Source: Ehretia macrophylla (Eukaryota > Streptophyta > Magnoliopsida > Boraginales > Ehretiaceae). Taken from it: DNA of 64,000 nt. The number at the start of each line of letters is the position of its first letter. Position 1 is the first letter of the stretch. A program made the position numbers and the translations under genes. This document shows positions 49,708 to 62,987 of the stretch, piece after piece. The stretch lies in contig CM075773.1 in NCBI GenBank assembly GCA_037974665.1, forward strand, positions 33,924,853 through 33,988,852. The letters are read 5' to 3'. The notes beneath the pieces were generated by a model. It did not search any database and was not told the origin of the DNA. It saw nothing but the letters and a program-made list of their open reading frames with translations.

Positions 49708-52700
49708 ATGGGCAAAGCATCAAAATGGTTCAGAGTAATCTTCGGGCTCGGGCTTAACAAGAAGCCCAACGACTCTTCTTCTTCTTATCAGCCCGGCCCG
49801 AGCTCGGCAGCGCAGAAGCAACCCAAGAAGAAATGGAGCTTCGTGAAATCCCACAACAACAAAGAGAGAGGAGACCATTACGGTGTCAGCAACGTTACTG
49901 AAACATCCCAACATGGCGGTGGTGGTGTTGATCCCAACACGCACGCGATAGCGGTGGCTGCTGCAACCGCCGCCGTCGCCGAAGCTGCCGTTGCGGCTGC
50001 ACATGCTGCTGCGGCTGTTGTTAGGCTTACCAGCAGCGGCAGAGCCACCATCACCACCTCCACCACAACCGCCGCAAGTGGTGGTTATGGGAGCCGTGAG
50101 GAGTGGGCTGCCGTTAAGATACAATCTCATTTTCGCGCTTATCTGGTAAGTTTTATTTTTTTAAATAATAAAAATCCATTTTTTAACCTTTTTACCCCCT
50201 TGGGTTTAATCTATTAACGTGTAATACCATTGAGTAATGTGCAAGTTTCAAGGGCAAGAAGGTCTTTTCTTATTTTTTTGCGTATATATGTGTTGAGTTG
50301 TCAATGTATTTTAAGACAAGGTGAATCTAAAGTTGGCGAGAAACACGGGTGAAACGTCGTCGTAAGATTCGAAACTAAAGTTGCAGCAGAAGACTTCAGG
50401 AGTACGATGATGTCGGATTAGTAGTAAAAAAAAAACAATTTTATCATTTACCTGAGTGGTTTTACGGTGTCGTTTTTGCATAAGCTTTCAGTTGAATCGA
50501 ACACATGTGACACGTCATCAATGTCTTTGTTTGTTTTAACCCGAATTATACATATTATACAAATGGTGTCGTGATTGTCACTCAAATTTCACTTATTAAT
50601 CGATGTACTATGCATGATTACATGTTGGATAAATAAATAATACGTTTAAGAGTAGTCTGGCGGTGAGTTATTTTCACAACAGTTAGGAGATCAGGTTTGA
50701 GTCTTATGGGATAAGAAAAAAATAAATAAATAAAATGGTATTTGGCCTTTAAAGAGTGAAAAAGATGCGCCGCATCACAATTGACATACCATATGTTTTA
50801 TTATCGGGATCTCTAATTATAACAAATCTTTATTTGATTATTTCACCTGATTTTTTAGTGTCCATATACCATATGTCTTTACGTGCTAGTTGTCGAATAA
50901 ACGAGACCCACCTTTTTAAAAAAATAAATAACGTGATATTTGACACGTAAGAGTTGAAGAACGAGCAATATTACTCAATGAATGACGCATAGAATTTCTC
51001 TTGGTTTAGTTGGTTTTCTTGTGTTCACATGGTCACGTGGAAGGGAAGACTTTGTAATGAAACCGCGTGGACCAGAAAATCCAAAACTGGTATTTAGAGT
51101 TGTTGAAAGCTGTGGGTGGGGTGGGTGTTGTCAACAGGACGTTTTGTGGTTGGAATTTAAAATTATAATTAATGTTTTATCGATCATTTTACTCAATTTT
51201 TGTACACTGTTAATAGTACTTTTAGGACATGGAAGTGTCCTTTCTTGGATAAGATAAGTGTATTGTGTTAGCTGGCAGTTGACAGAGCCAAGATAGTTCT
51301 TTTGCCAGATATGGGTAAGTTTCGAGGTCTGTGAAAAAATTTTGTTTCCTGAATTTTTGAATACGTTTTTTTAATGTGTGTTTGGTACATCACTGTTTAA
51401 TGATGGTAAGGTTTCGCACATTTAGTAAGCAGCACTGTTTTGTTGTTTACGATAAAGAAATTTATTGTCCCTAGTTGTTAATTTACTATTTTACCCTTTG
51501 TTTCCTTTACAGAAATGGGTTCATGGAGCTTATATATGTCTATGGCCAATTTCAAGAAAATTGTTAAGGTCCATGAAAAATGACGACTTTTTGAGAAGTG
51601 AAATGTAGAATTTAAAGTATAAAATCTAGCAAATCTTCTGGAGTTTTTAAAGCTCTCGCTATGTACAAGGTTCGGGAAGCGTCCATACTACTTGGGGTTT
51701 TAGGCTCTGCTTCACAAGTTATGAGTTATACTTCTTTAAAATGTGATGGCCTAGTTATGGTTCTAATCTTAGTGTTTCAGCTAATGAGTATGATGCTGAG
51801 TGAAAATTCTTCCATCCGTCCATTGTCCATCCGTCCGTAGACACATATGTGGGTCTCACTGATAGGTTATTTACCAAGTGAGTGATTTGGACGATGGGCG
51901 GTTGGAAGTCCAACCCAACGAAAAGGGATTCTCTCCCGTCAAAAATGTTCGTAAACTATTAAAATTTTTCATGTTCCCTCCAATATGAACTGGATTCGCA
52001 AGTTAAATTTCGATGAAAAAGTCGACTGGCTTGAGTAACTTTATTGATTTTGCTTTAGATATTTAGTCAGAGCTTGCTGGTTCTACTTTTCTTTTCTTTA
52101 TACATACATGGCTAGTGATATGTCGTAATCTTCTTGAATGTCAAGACTTTTACTTTAAAAGACTTTTATTGTTGGGGAATGTAGACCTTTATGGCGCCTT
52201 GGCTTTTGAAATTTCATGCTTATCAGTGCAAAACGAAAATGGCCCCATTAGCTGGAAGTCAATCAGTTGCACAGTCACCACGATTTAATGCCGTTTTTAC
52301 CCCCCATGAGTTTTCGTGAAGTCTCAAAGTCGGCCATGAGAATGATGGGTAAATCCGTAAATCCTAAAGTTCATGCGCGTCTTTGGGACTTCTAAGGAGC
52401 TCGTAGTCACTACTATGTTCAAATTCAATTGTTTACTGTTTTTCTTTCTCGTCGTGTTAGTCAAAGTAATTTAACAATACTCTTGATGAATAATTGAAGT
52501 CGAGGAGAGCTTTACGAGCATTGAAAGCACTAGTCAAGCTTCAGGCATTAGTAAGAGGCCACATTGTGAGGAAACAAACTGGAGATATAATCCGAAGAAG
52601 AGTTCAGGCCCTGTTACGATTGCAAGCCAGAGCTCGTGCTGGGCGGTCTCAGATTTTTGAGTCGCCATATTCAGTCTCCAAGTACACTCATCCTGTAAGT

Positions 52701-54010
52701 TGAATTTCATTCTCCCTCTCGAGTATTATGACATGAAGGTCAATTCTTTTGGACACGAAGATTGCTTCTAAGCATTCAATTAACTCAGTTATTATAGAAC
52801 TTAATACGAAAATGAATTCTTATATGCATGATCAAAGAAAATTTTAACATTGGTAGGTTTGCAATTTCATGATACAAAAGCAAGTTAGGAATGTTCTGCC
52901 ATCCAGCTACATTACTATAGTTAAGATGGATTGCGTTAAGTAAAATGTTCGGAATGTTTACGCACTTGCATCTGGAGATAATCGAGTTGTACTTTGTTGA
53001 CTCGGGCTGTTAGTATTGCATTTCGATAATTGGTGTGGTACTGAAAACGCTGCCTTTCTCTTTTCCATTTCACTTGGAGGTAATAGTTAACTATTTGCAT
53101 CGGATGGTTAATCTGTAACAATCAAATAGAATTTCAATGTGCAGGGTCCTCCAACTCCAGAAAAATTTGAACACGTTATACAGGCTAGGAGTCTGAAATA
53201 CGATGGATCAGTGGTGCTCAAGGTATCCAACGGACCTTCTCTTTTTTTTCCGGGCCACTTTGATGTATTCGCCTTTATTCATGTCTGAGTTGTGCTCGTG
53301 TTATATGCTCTCAGAGGAATGGTTCAAAATCAAATAACGACCTAACCAGAGCACATGGATGGAGTGGCCCGATAGATGATAAAAGGAGCGACAAGATCCT
53401 GGAGATCGACACTGGGAAACCGCACGTCACGCCCAAGCGCAGAAACCTCTTCCACTCGTCTCATCTTTCCTTGGGTTCAGAACATTATAGCCAGAGCTTC
53501 ACTACATCAAAGGAATCTACAGCCCATCAATCTGTTCACAGTCCATCTTCGTGCGAAGTTCAATCTTTAGGCCCTCTGCAGTTCACTCAGGATCTTGATG
53601 AAGGCTGTTATTGCACAGCGGACAGCAGCCCACAATTCTACTCGGCTTCATCAAAAGGTGGTGGTTCCAAGAGAGGGCCATTTACACCAACTAAGAGCGA
53701 TGGTTCAAGGAGCTGCCAGAGCGGTTATTCTGACCACCCAAATTACATGTCCTTCACAGAATCGTCAAAAGCTAAGGTGAGGTCTCTCAGCGCGCCAAAA
53801 CAAAGGCCTCATTACGAGAGGTCAAGTTCCACAAAGAGATGCTCAATCCATAGTTTCAGTGACTCGAAAATTAACACACAAAGGGTGTCTGCCTTGCATG
53901 CCAACTTCACTAACAAGGCTTATCCTGGATCCGGTCGCCTCGACAGGCTTGGCATGCCCGTTGGAGGGGATGCTATTGGATTTAGTGGTGGTCATTGGCA
54001 TAGATTCTAG
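49708..54010 (+). CDS. IQ67-domain (IQD) calmodulin-binding protein
   Basis: Four exons: 49708-50145, 52500-52694, 53145-53222, 53315-54010, phase 0 at each junction, 468 aa. The N-terminus [19 protein letters not shown] is typical of plant IQD proteins. An alanine-rich helix (about 78-105) precedes the IQ67 domain, which starts at [16 protein letters not shown] (about 131-146) and continues in exon 2 as [20 protein letters not shown], then [16 protein letters not shown]; the exon break inside the IQ motif is the conserved family position. The C-terminal part is Ser-rich and basic ([16 protein letters not shown]), ending [10 protein letters not shown]. Known role: IQD proteins bind calmodulin and decorate microtubules, membranes or nuclei, often affecting cell shape. 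It resembles the IQD22-24 branch, but subgroup is not settled. Intron 1 is 2.35 kb with no recognised element. Confidence 0.93.
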
Positions 54011-54608
54011 ACTCTCATCTCCAGGGCATTCAGGCCTGTCTTTTGCTGCTAACTTTTCTATGCTAACAAATGTTTCTAGTTAGTGATGGGAAACTATTCC
54101 GTCAATCTTGACTGACATTAGTCTAGACTCGTTCAAGAATTTGATGTTAACAATAAACGTCCAAAGTCGGTCCTTTTCTACATTAGTTTCTGCATCCATC
54201 CTACTCTGACTGCTTGTTTTAAGAACTATGTAAGCACTTCTATATGATGGTAGATGCAACTTCCCCAAAGGGTTTCAACTCTTTTGATTTTGAGCCTGAA
54301 ACAATATGATAAATGTTAAATAATTGTGTCCCATGTATTATTTATTTTTGTCAACTAACAATATTTTCTTGCAACTGTCAAACTTGATATATTATCATAA
54401 TGTTATTATATTACTAGAGATTTCTTGTAGTAGTAAAGTGATGTTCTTCCTCCGATCACTTTTACCCTCGAGAGGTACGAGGGGAGGATGCACGTCGTGA
54501 GTTAAATAATTCAAAATAGTTTAACAATCTTTAATCTACGAAATCACTTGATCCCTATAGTACTATTAATTTTAATCATCAAAAGCACTTATATAAGCCA
54601 ATTCGTAA
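54011..54608 (+). other. 3' region of the IQD gene and spacer
   Basis: Probable 3' UTR followed by AT-rich spacer up to the TAA TSD of the next element. No gene recognised. Confidence 0.4.
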
Positions 54609-57194
54609 GAGCATCTTTAATAGTCTCTAAAGAGTAATAATTGTTGTTTTAAAGATTTCATTAAAAAAAAAATTAACACCAATGAGAGTCTTTAAAATAC
54701 TATTTGATACTTTTTAGCAAAAAAATGACATCATAACAACCTTAAATAGCACCTGGTCTCTATTTTTTAAATCAAATTTGTTAAAAAAAAATAGAGACTA
54801 CACGAGAAGACAAAAACGAGTCTCTATTTTGACAAGATTGTCAGATCTGAAAAAAAAAAAAAAATTACATAATTTTTTTTTTTTATCAGACAAGGAAAAA
54901 AAAAAAAACAAAAACCAACATATGCTAACAGTAGAGCCGTTGCAAAGCAGAAAAAAAAAATTCTATCATTTGAAATTCATGTATATATGCAAGCAAATCT
55001 GGAAATAAAAATAGCATCAACACATATCATAAATCTTTCAACATACCAAAAATTTAAAACAAAAAATCAAAAATTTCAAATAAATAGAAAAAAAAAGGTA
55101 AAAACAAATAGTGGGGGGAGGGGGGAGCGTCGCTCGCTGCACATACACACACATATGTATAAGATCCCCGGGGTTGGGGGGGGAGGGTACTTAGTGTAAT
55201 ACCCCAATATTTTAATAATAATAAATAAAACATTAATATAGTGGTATATTAATTTATAGACAAAATTTAGCAAAGGATTCTTGTTGATTCAGTGCACTAC
55301 TTTGAGATCTTTACTTTTGGCTAAAGAAAGTAAATGAAGGACAAGATCATGCCAAGAAATACTATTTTAGTCAAAGGTGAAACCATATGAATTATTTTAA
55401 TGAAATGTGCAATCATTTTAGCTATTATTTTAGTGATTAGATTGGGAACAAAGTTGAGTGATTTCCGTAAGTGGTTATAATGCTAAAGTCACCAATTTAT
55501 CCAAGATGGTTTATTTTAATGCTAAGGTACAATACTTTGGGCTATAAATTAAGTACCATATTCTCCTTTGTTACAAAGAATGAAAGTTTGCAGAGAATCA
55601 TACGTGCAAGATATAGGATATTAGGAAGTCCAACTTCTATTATTTGGATTTGGTGATTTTTTGGCATCTAGAGCTTTTGGTTAAATTTTTGTAAGTAGTT
55701 TACCTTTCATTTTGATTTACCCCATTTGTTGTTCTGCAAAATCGTTCAATTCGTTACTCTGTTATTCATTCGTGATTCTTGTTTAGTTATCTATATCGAT
55801 CCTTCTGATAAATCAATCTGAGCCTTTGATTCAGGTCCTATGAACTATACAAACTGTGTATCGAATCCTATACGGCTGGGAGTTAATTAGTCATCTCTTG
55901 TTGTCGACTACTGTTATCGACTATTGTGAATTGTGAATTTGAACTTGTGATCGTGCTGCTATTAAGTAGCTACAACTTGTTATAGTGTCGCGTAGTACCT
56001 GATATTAATTCGTGATTATTTGGCTATTTTATTGATCTTTGAACTATTGCTTTCTTGGGGGTAAATTTATTTACTGAGCATTGTTCTGCTCACTCCCTTC
56101 ATTTTCTCTTTGCAGACAACAAAATTAGATCGGAGTTTACCGGGCTAGAAATCATGTGACCAGAGCTAAAGATTCGAGTGAATTTGTGCAGTTATATGAT
56201 TATTATTATTTTTGGAGAATTCTTTTGTAATTAAAGTTATAATTCTTATTTTTCGGGACTATAGAAGCTCTGGATTATTTATTTATTAATGGATTATAGC
56301 TCGTTTTATTGAGAGATTTGAGCCTTGCGGGCTTAGGAGGACTTGTCTTTCTAGGCACGTGACGGTCTCGTCCCGGGTTTATCGCATTAAATTTCGGGGC
56401 GTGACAGTTAGGGTTTTAATTATATATTTTTAGTTTAGGTTATTTTTTTAATTTAGTTTTATTTTTATTTTAGTTTATGATCTTTTTTTTAATTATATTT
56501 TTTCACTTTTGGTTATTTTTTAATGATATTTAATTATATATTTAATTAGGGTTTTTATTTTATTTTTTAATGTTATTTTAGTTTATGATATTTTTTTAAT
56601 CTTATTTTAGTGTATTTTAATTTTTAATTATATTTTTTAATTAGAGTTTTGTATTTTATTTTTTTACTCTCCTTTTTTCCTTTTATGGATTAATTATAAA
56701 TGCAACACACGAGAAAATTTTAATTTAATAGGTAAATTAATGAGAATTTTTAATTAAGGTTTTTTTTTTTTACGTAGGTTTTTTTTTTAATTAGAGGTTT
56801 TTAATTAATTTTTTTCAAAATGCAATTATGTAATTAAACATAATCCTAATTTTTTAAACGTTATGTTCGTCACAAATTATATATTTTTTGCTTGAAATAT
56901 TCGTTAAAAAAATTGAAATAATCTAAATAACAATTAATTAAAAAAAAGTAACACACAAAAAAAAATTGCACATAATCAAATTATTATATAAAATTAAAAT
57001 TAACACGATATAAGAACTCAATTTTATAGAGACCGTCACTGAATATTTTTTTTTATCTTAGTCTCTAAATAAGTCTCTAAAATAATTTTTTTACCTTAGT
57101 CTTTAAATGGATCTCTAAAATACTATTTAGTCTCTATATGAATCTCTAAAATAATAGATAAAAACCTATTATAGAGGCTCCATTGAAGATAACC
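54609..57194. mobile_element. Tourist-like element interrupted by a solo LTR
   Basis: Left end GAGCATCTTTAATAGTCTC and right end, reverse complemented, GGTTATCTTCAATGGAGCCTC, with TAA at 54606-54608 and 57195-57197. gtctctattttt and gtctctaaa motifs occur near both ends. Without the LTR at 55195-56406 the element is about 1.37 kb. No transposase frame was found. Ends are imperfect, so the borders are moderately sure. Confidence 0.55.
55195..56406. mobile_element. solo LTR, 1212 bp, nested
   Basis: Begins TGTAATACCCC and ends GGGGCGTGACA, an LTR-type inverted end (TGT..CCCC / GGGG..ACA). Flanks cttag (55190-55194) and gttag (56407-56411) agree in four of five bases. A possible LTR promoter ggctataaattaag lies near 55540. 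No internal genes. It is nested in the TAA-flanked element. Confidence 0.75.
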
Positions 57195-57197
57195 TAA

Positions 57198-57679
57198 CCA
57201 CCTACGACAAAATGTACAAGAGACATGACCTAAGACTAATTAGGCCTTACTTGGTCTAATTATTGTTCTATGATCTTCAAGTCACACGATTCCAAGATCA
57301 AGACCATGAGGATTTCATGAGTAATCTACAACAATATGGCAGCAAAATGATAAAAGAACCTATTAAGAGAATTAGACGGACAATAAAAATTGAAACCATC
57401 ATTGTCCTATGATCTTCAGGTCACACGACTCCAAGACCATAAACCTTTTAGATCAGTTTCATGATAAACACCAAAGATTAATAAACATCGTAGGATAGAA
57501 AATCAGGTACTCTATTCCTCGAGAACAAAATCCGAAGCACAAGTCAAAAATGTGAATCCCCAAAAAACAAAGGTTGGCACATAAAGCCAATGGTTTAGTA
57601 CAAGTAATATAGGAGAAGAATTTAAATAAGTCATTCAATGTAATTACCAATAAGGGGTAAAGAAGCTTAAAGACGAGGT
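57198..57679 (-). other. 3' region of RPL24
   Basis: Downstream of the RPL24 stop on its strand. Contains two copies of a short motif on the plus strand (gatcttcaagtcacacgattccaaga near 57272 and gatcttcaggtcacacgactccaaga near 57412), about 140 bp apart. No gene recognised. Confidence 0.45.
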
Positions 57680-59636
57680 TTATCGCTTTCCACCACCTCC
57701 TCCGATCTTGGGACCCTTCGGTCCGGCACCCTTTGGCACGTTGCCCTTGGTAGTCTTCTGTGACTTGGACATTGTTTCAGCTTTCTTTGCCTTCTTCTCA
57801 TCCTTCGTTTTCTTGATTCTTTCCTTGATTTCACTGAAAAATAAAACAATCATTGTAAGGACTATTTGACACCCAAATATGTCACATTTTAATAAACCCT
57901 GGTTCCCAACAAGGCCTACCGTAGAGCAGCTTCACGTGCAGCATCTCGGACTTCTGGCTTCTCAGTTCTTCTTTTCTGGATCACTTCCAAGGTAGCTCCA
58001 ACAATTGACCTTGAGTAAGGCTTCTTGGTAGCACGACGCCTCTTCTTGACAGTTTCAGCAGCAATGTCCTACAAGTCAGAGAGGAGAACTATTTAGCAAG
58101 CCCAGATACAGAAGCATGTCAATCCGATTGAGAAACAAAAGGACACACACATCAAAGAAAAACAAAAACGTAAGAGCACCTTCTTATGTTGCTTTCGGTA
58201 CACTGCAGTCCATGTAAGCTTCGCTGGCCTCAGACGGTTATGGAAATACCTCTTGCATTTTGAGTTTGCAAAGAGGAAGACCTTCAGAAGGAAAACAGAG
58301 AGAATTTTCTTAAGTACAGTGAGAACCAAAAGCCAAGCTGAAAACTATGAGCCACTTTTGAATTTGCATAACACAAAAAGGTAACATCTGATCTGAACCA
58401 ATGGTTCCTTACTTAAGCTAATAACTCTATAATTTTACCTGAGAGTCTGAGCGAATAAATCTGATGCCCTTCCCAGGGTAAATCTTTGCACCGCTGAAGC
58501 GGCAAAGTTCAGTCCTGTGACCCAACGTTGCATGGTATTAAATTTTTGTTGAATGCACCAACATATTCATGAAATCAGAGAGCTACTTGAAAGAAAAAAT
58601 GAATGCATAACACGCAACAATTAGCAATCCAAAACATATGCAAATTGTAAGCTTTTGTAGCATCAGCATACAACAATATACCTCGTTGCTGTAAAAGACA
58701 CAATTGAACCTCCACTTCTCCCTTCCGGGGATGGAAGGTGGAATAATATTATCATTGGAAGGTTACATTTTTATCACTAGCAAGAAATACGTGTCTTATA
58801 TGCTACTTAAAATTCCTTGTTCATACATTTCTCATTGGCAAAATGTTTATGATTAGTACTCTCATCACCCAAACAAAGTCATTTCCCATAAACAATAAAG
58901 CAAAGAGAACACGTACTCTGTTTTTTTCCTTTTTCGCTGAATTACTTCACCTATTCTCATCTCATTGAGAGCAAGACTAGATCAGCCCAAAACCACATTC
59001 ACTCACCATTGACAGACATGGTTTTCTCAACTAGATTGTGACACTTTCAGCATGGCAATTACAGGAATCAAGTTATCGAAATCAACAAAATTTCCCCATC
59101 AGAGGTACATTTGATGAAATTAAATCTCACAAAATTCAACATTCGACAAGCACACGTGCTACATTCCCCCATTCGATAACCCCACAGCCTAATTCACTCA
59201 CTCAAATGTTTCGTCAGTCATCGGAAACTGGCACGTTAACACATCCAACAGACATTTACTTTCACCACTATAATCCTACGCACTATTTCACCAACAACAG
59301 CTAGAGATGCATCTTTTTCCATCACAAAAATCTCACTTATACAGGCTGATTAAAATCAAGACATCAATTCACACTCATTTTAAACTCAAAAAAGCATAAA
59401 TCAAATCCAAAGCTACAATATTTACACGACAATATCATATATTTTTTGTAAAAAAAAAACTAATTAAAAAGCATTTGTGTTCATTTCACACAAACGATGC
59501 CTTATGTCCTGATTCATGAACAGATCTCAACCAAAAAACAAACCATTTTCACATAAAATTAACTCAAACAGGTTGTATATGTTCATGTTACACACACAAA
59601 CACACACTAATTCACACACACATACTTGAGAACCAT
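57680..59636 (-). CDS. RPL24: 60S ribosomal protein L24 (eL24)
   Basis: Five exons in transcript order: 59636-59626, 58514-58439, 58281-58180, 58068-57920, 57833-57680. All junctions GT..AG and phases agree; 163 aa, the normal plant length. The first exon codes only MVLK and two bases are left for the next codon. The protein runs [20 protein letters not shown], then [20 protein letters not shown], then a basic helical tail ([18 protein letters not shown] region reading [20 protein letters not shown]) and ends [11 protein letters not shown]. Known role: large-subunit protein that also makes an inter-subunit bridge; plant RPL24B (STV1) promotes reinitiation after upstream reading frames. No damage is seen, so it looks functional. 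Confidence 0.96.
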
Positions 59637-59711
59637 TGTTGTTGTTCTTGGTGTTGGTGTTGCAGCTGCTGAGCTCTTCGCGCCTCTGTCCTTCGCTTTG
59701 TACCCTAACAG

Positions 59712-59719
59712 AAACCCTA
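59712..59719. promoter_or_regulatory. telo-box upstream of RPL24
   Basis: AAACCCTA lies 76 bp upstream of the start codon. Telo-boxes are common in promoters or leaders of plant ribosomal protein genes, usually paired with site II elements (next entry). Confidence 0.7.
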
Positions 59720-61373
59720 GGCCCCTTATGTGCAATTTAACTAAGTTTTTGCAGTGTTAATACGACGTCGTTTGTTAAAATGTAAAGTATATTTTTATTG
59801 GGCTTGGATTTTATTACGCGAGCTTCACATTGGGTTTAGCGCTAGGTGGATCTGGAAGAAAATAATCCGATTAATTTGGGCTTGGGATTGGGCTGGATAA
59901 AGAGTAGTAAGCCTTTTATGAAGGATTTTTTATTCAATTCAGCAATTGAATAATTGTTCCAGAACAGTTTTGTTATTTCACATAGTAATATGAAACGTTC
60001 AAATTCAAAGAAGAAGATTTAACGGCCCAATAATTAATAGAAATACAATATTATGGGCTTGCTTACTTGCTTACGGACTGACTTGGCAAATATTAGTTCA
60101 CTTGGAATTAGCAGCTTTATCGGGTAATTTGCATTCATTACTGAATAAGATGTGTTGAATGAGCAGCTTATAATTGAGTAATGTAAATTTAAATAATAAT
60201 TTGAGTTAATTATTTTTGGTCAGTAAATTTTAATGATGGTGTCCTCAATGAAGATGATTATAATGTTGTTATAGTTTTAAGTAATAATTTAAATTAACTG
60301 TTTTGAGCTCGTACACAGAATCAGAACAAAGGATCCTTCAATTTCTATGCCATCCCTTTTAAAAGTGAAAAAATATTGAAGGAACATTGATAGGTTCTTT
60401 GTGCCTTACTTTTCACGCACATCATCTTTAAAATAATGTAATCATGGCCCAAGTGGTACAACAAGAAATGCAAAAGAAGATGCCTGGTCAAAACATTGTC
60501 GTTTTCAATTAGATATGTAGAATATATTGATGATTCAGTAAAATTTCATCTCACATTGATTGCATAAAGTATATGCATTAAGTTTATAATACTTTAATTT
60601 TTCTATTATTGTTACCACCGATTTAAATACGTTCACCTAGTTGCTTAAGTTCAATGTAACAAGTTATCAGTTGGACTTCACATCTAGGTGTATTTGCAAA
60701 AACTGGCTTAGTCTAATGTTCAAAGTTCACATCTACACAAGAGTTCGGTAAAATGGTTTGTAATCAGGGATTCTGAATTTGAATCACGTTTTATAAAAAA
60801 TTAAAAAATAAATAAATCAAAAAGGGGAAATGGAAATTACATTTTTTGAGTGGAGACGTGTAGAATGTTAGATTAATTATTTTTAAGGAAAACATATTTT
60901 CATTAAAATTGATTCCACTAAGCATGCTATTGTAGAAATTGAACCTTAACATTTTATTACTGGAATCAATTTACAGCTGATGATAGCTCTTGCTCTTCCA
61001 TATACAGTTTCTGCATTGCATGAAATATAATCTAACGCAATTAGTTGTTCAAGTTCTAAAGAGCTGTTGAGATAAAACCTCCTCGGCTGATATCAAGTTG
61101 AGTTAGATTTGAATGAATTGATATATTTCTTGAGCATTATTAATCTATCTAAAATATTTATTAATGAGGATAGCTTGATGCACGGAGTTCTTACTATACA
61201 CAAAAATGTGAATACATATAAGATAGAGGGAGGTTTAGAAAGCCGAACAATTTCTTGAATGTTATGGTTGTATGCTTGTACCATTAGAGAATTGAAAATT
61301 AGTGCTGCAAATTTTGAAGGGACATAAAGAAAATCACCCCTTTCTCTCCCTCTGCATCTGTATTAGCTTTTCG
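59720..61373. other. RPL24 upstream region and intergenic
   Basis: Contains the RPL24 promoter (59.7-60.1 kb, including the palindrome acgacgtcgt at 59763-59772). Beyond that no exon, RNA gene or terminal repeat was recognised. Confidence 0.4.
60024..60029 (-). promoter_or_regulatory. possible site II element (TGGGCC) of RPL24
   Basis: GGCCCA on the plus strand, i.e. TGGGCC on the gene strand, about 390 bp from the start codon. Bound by TCP factors in ribosomal protein promoters. The distance is greater than usual, so this is tentative. Confidence 0.4.
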
Positions 61374-62502
61374 TTTTTTTTTTTTTTTTTGCTAAAAGCA
61401 AGGATTGTATTCATATCGCAAAAAATTTACAAAAGTAACATATCTTCAGATGGAACTATCTAAAATGCGTAGCATCTATATTTCAAGCTCTAATAATAGC
61501 CTGGTTGAAAATATATTTTATAATTCTCTTCACAGAGTAAAGTTTAGTTTTAACATCAAACAAAATATTTTTAAAAATATGGTATTCGGTAAATGCTTAA
61601 TTGTTGTACAACCGTTTGTTTCTTTCTCTCCAAACATGATAGATGAAGGCATTCAGAAATAATTTTGCAGTAGTGGACTGGAGAGTATATCTAACCGTGT
61701 TATGCACAAACTAATCTACAATTTGATCCCAACAAGTTAATCCTCGAGGACCAAAGATCATTTTCCATCCTCGACACCAAATTCGTTTTGTGAAGGAACA
61801 AAGACAAAATAGATGCTCCCTATCTTTGATTGAGGCCCGACAGAAAACACACAATAGATCAACACTGAGATCCCAATAAATTAGTCTTTTCTTCACTAGT
61901 AAACGATCCTTCCAAAAAAGCCAAGAGATGAAAGCTTATTTTGGCGTAGAGTGTTTAAACCAGGTGATATAGTGCCAATCAACATGGGGATGTGACACCT
62001 GAATCAATTCCCAAGCAACGCGAGAAGAGTACATACCATCAGGGGAGTTAGACCAAACAATTCTATCTTCAAAGTTATTATTTGGATAGATAAGCCCCAA
62101 ATAATGTTGAATAATAGAGAAGATCTGTGAGTGATCTGGCCAAGTCCATCCTCCCTCATAAATGAAATCAGCCACAAGAGTACCTCTGCCAAAACCCGTT
62201 GATGAGATGAGGTCTTCATCGAAACAATTGCGCAATATACCCATCGGATGCCATTGGTCATCCCAAAACTTGGTTTTACGCCCATCACCAATCTCGTGCA
62301 CAATAAATTGTTTATAGAGAGGTCTAAGCTGAAGCAACTTCCTCCAAGCCCAAGAAGGATTGGAAGGAATAGGAATATCCCAGAGGCTGGAATTCTTCAG
62401 ATAGTTAGACTGAATCCAAGAGGTCCACACAGATTTTTGCTTCGTGTGAAGGATCCAAAGGTACCACCCTTTTTTGGTTCCCATTGAGTTTAACTTATTC
62501 AC
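61374..62502 (-). mobile_element. decayed LINE (L1-type) 3' fragment
   Basis: On the minus strand a frame from 62502 to 61936 (FWDDQWHPMGILRNCF, DRIVWSNSPDGMYSSRVAWE, VDWHYITWFKHSTPK) continues after an in-frame TAA at 61938-61936 into AFISWLFWKDRLLVKKRLIY, then LLCVFCRASIKDREHLFCLC to 61711. This is the C-terminal end of a plant non-LTR reverse transcriptase with the zf-RVT Cys/His motif. Seventeen T at 61374-61390 are the poly(A) tail on the minus strand. The reverse transcriptase core and endonuclease are absent, so it is a 5'-truncated, dead copy. TSDs were not identified. Confidence 0.82.
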
Positions 62503-62987
62503 ATGTCCGCCCTATCGCAGTAAGAAAAGGCGATCTTATACTATAATATGATAATCTATTTCTTACCAAGCCACGTAAACTTGTATTGTGTCCTAAATTA
62601 CATTTCGTGAATAAAAAGGTCAGCTAACAGTAGATCAGTGCAATTTTACGAAGTGTTTAAATATTATTTTTTGATTACAAGAAACTTATCTTAGTCAAAA
62701 TTATATTAAATTCTTCTAAGGTTACAAAAATCGCAATGTAACGATATATCTTAATAAGTGCACCAATTCAGGTTTGGGAAAAGTTTTTTTTTTTGTAAAA
62801 GGTTTGGTTAACATCGTTATCTTTTAAAACCCAAACTTATTAGCAAAAAAAAACACCAAACTTATTTGACTAGTCATTACGTTGCTCGATTGAAAAACTA
62901 TCCTTGGGAATGCCACAAAAGTGGTTGGAAGTATCGTCAACGGTCTCCATGCCATAATTAAATTTGTAACGTGAGTCGCAAAGTAAA
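62503..62987. other. intergenic, no gene recognised
   Basis: Spacer between the LINE remnant (whose 5' border is uncertain) and the tRNA. Confidence 0.4.

Noticed and set aside
49720..50130. Minus-strand frame of 136 codons
   Set aside because: Antisense shadow of IQD exon 1, produced by its Ala/Ser-rich codons.
59038..59304. Plus-strand frame of 88 codons
   Set aside because: Antisense within the 1.1-kb first intron of RPL24; composition is random-like.
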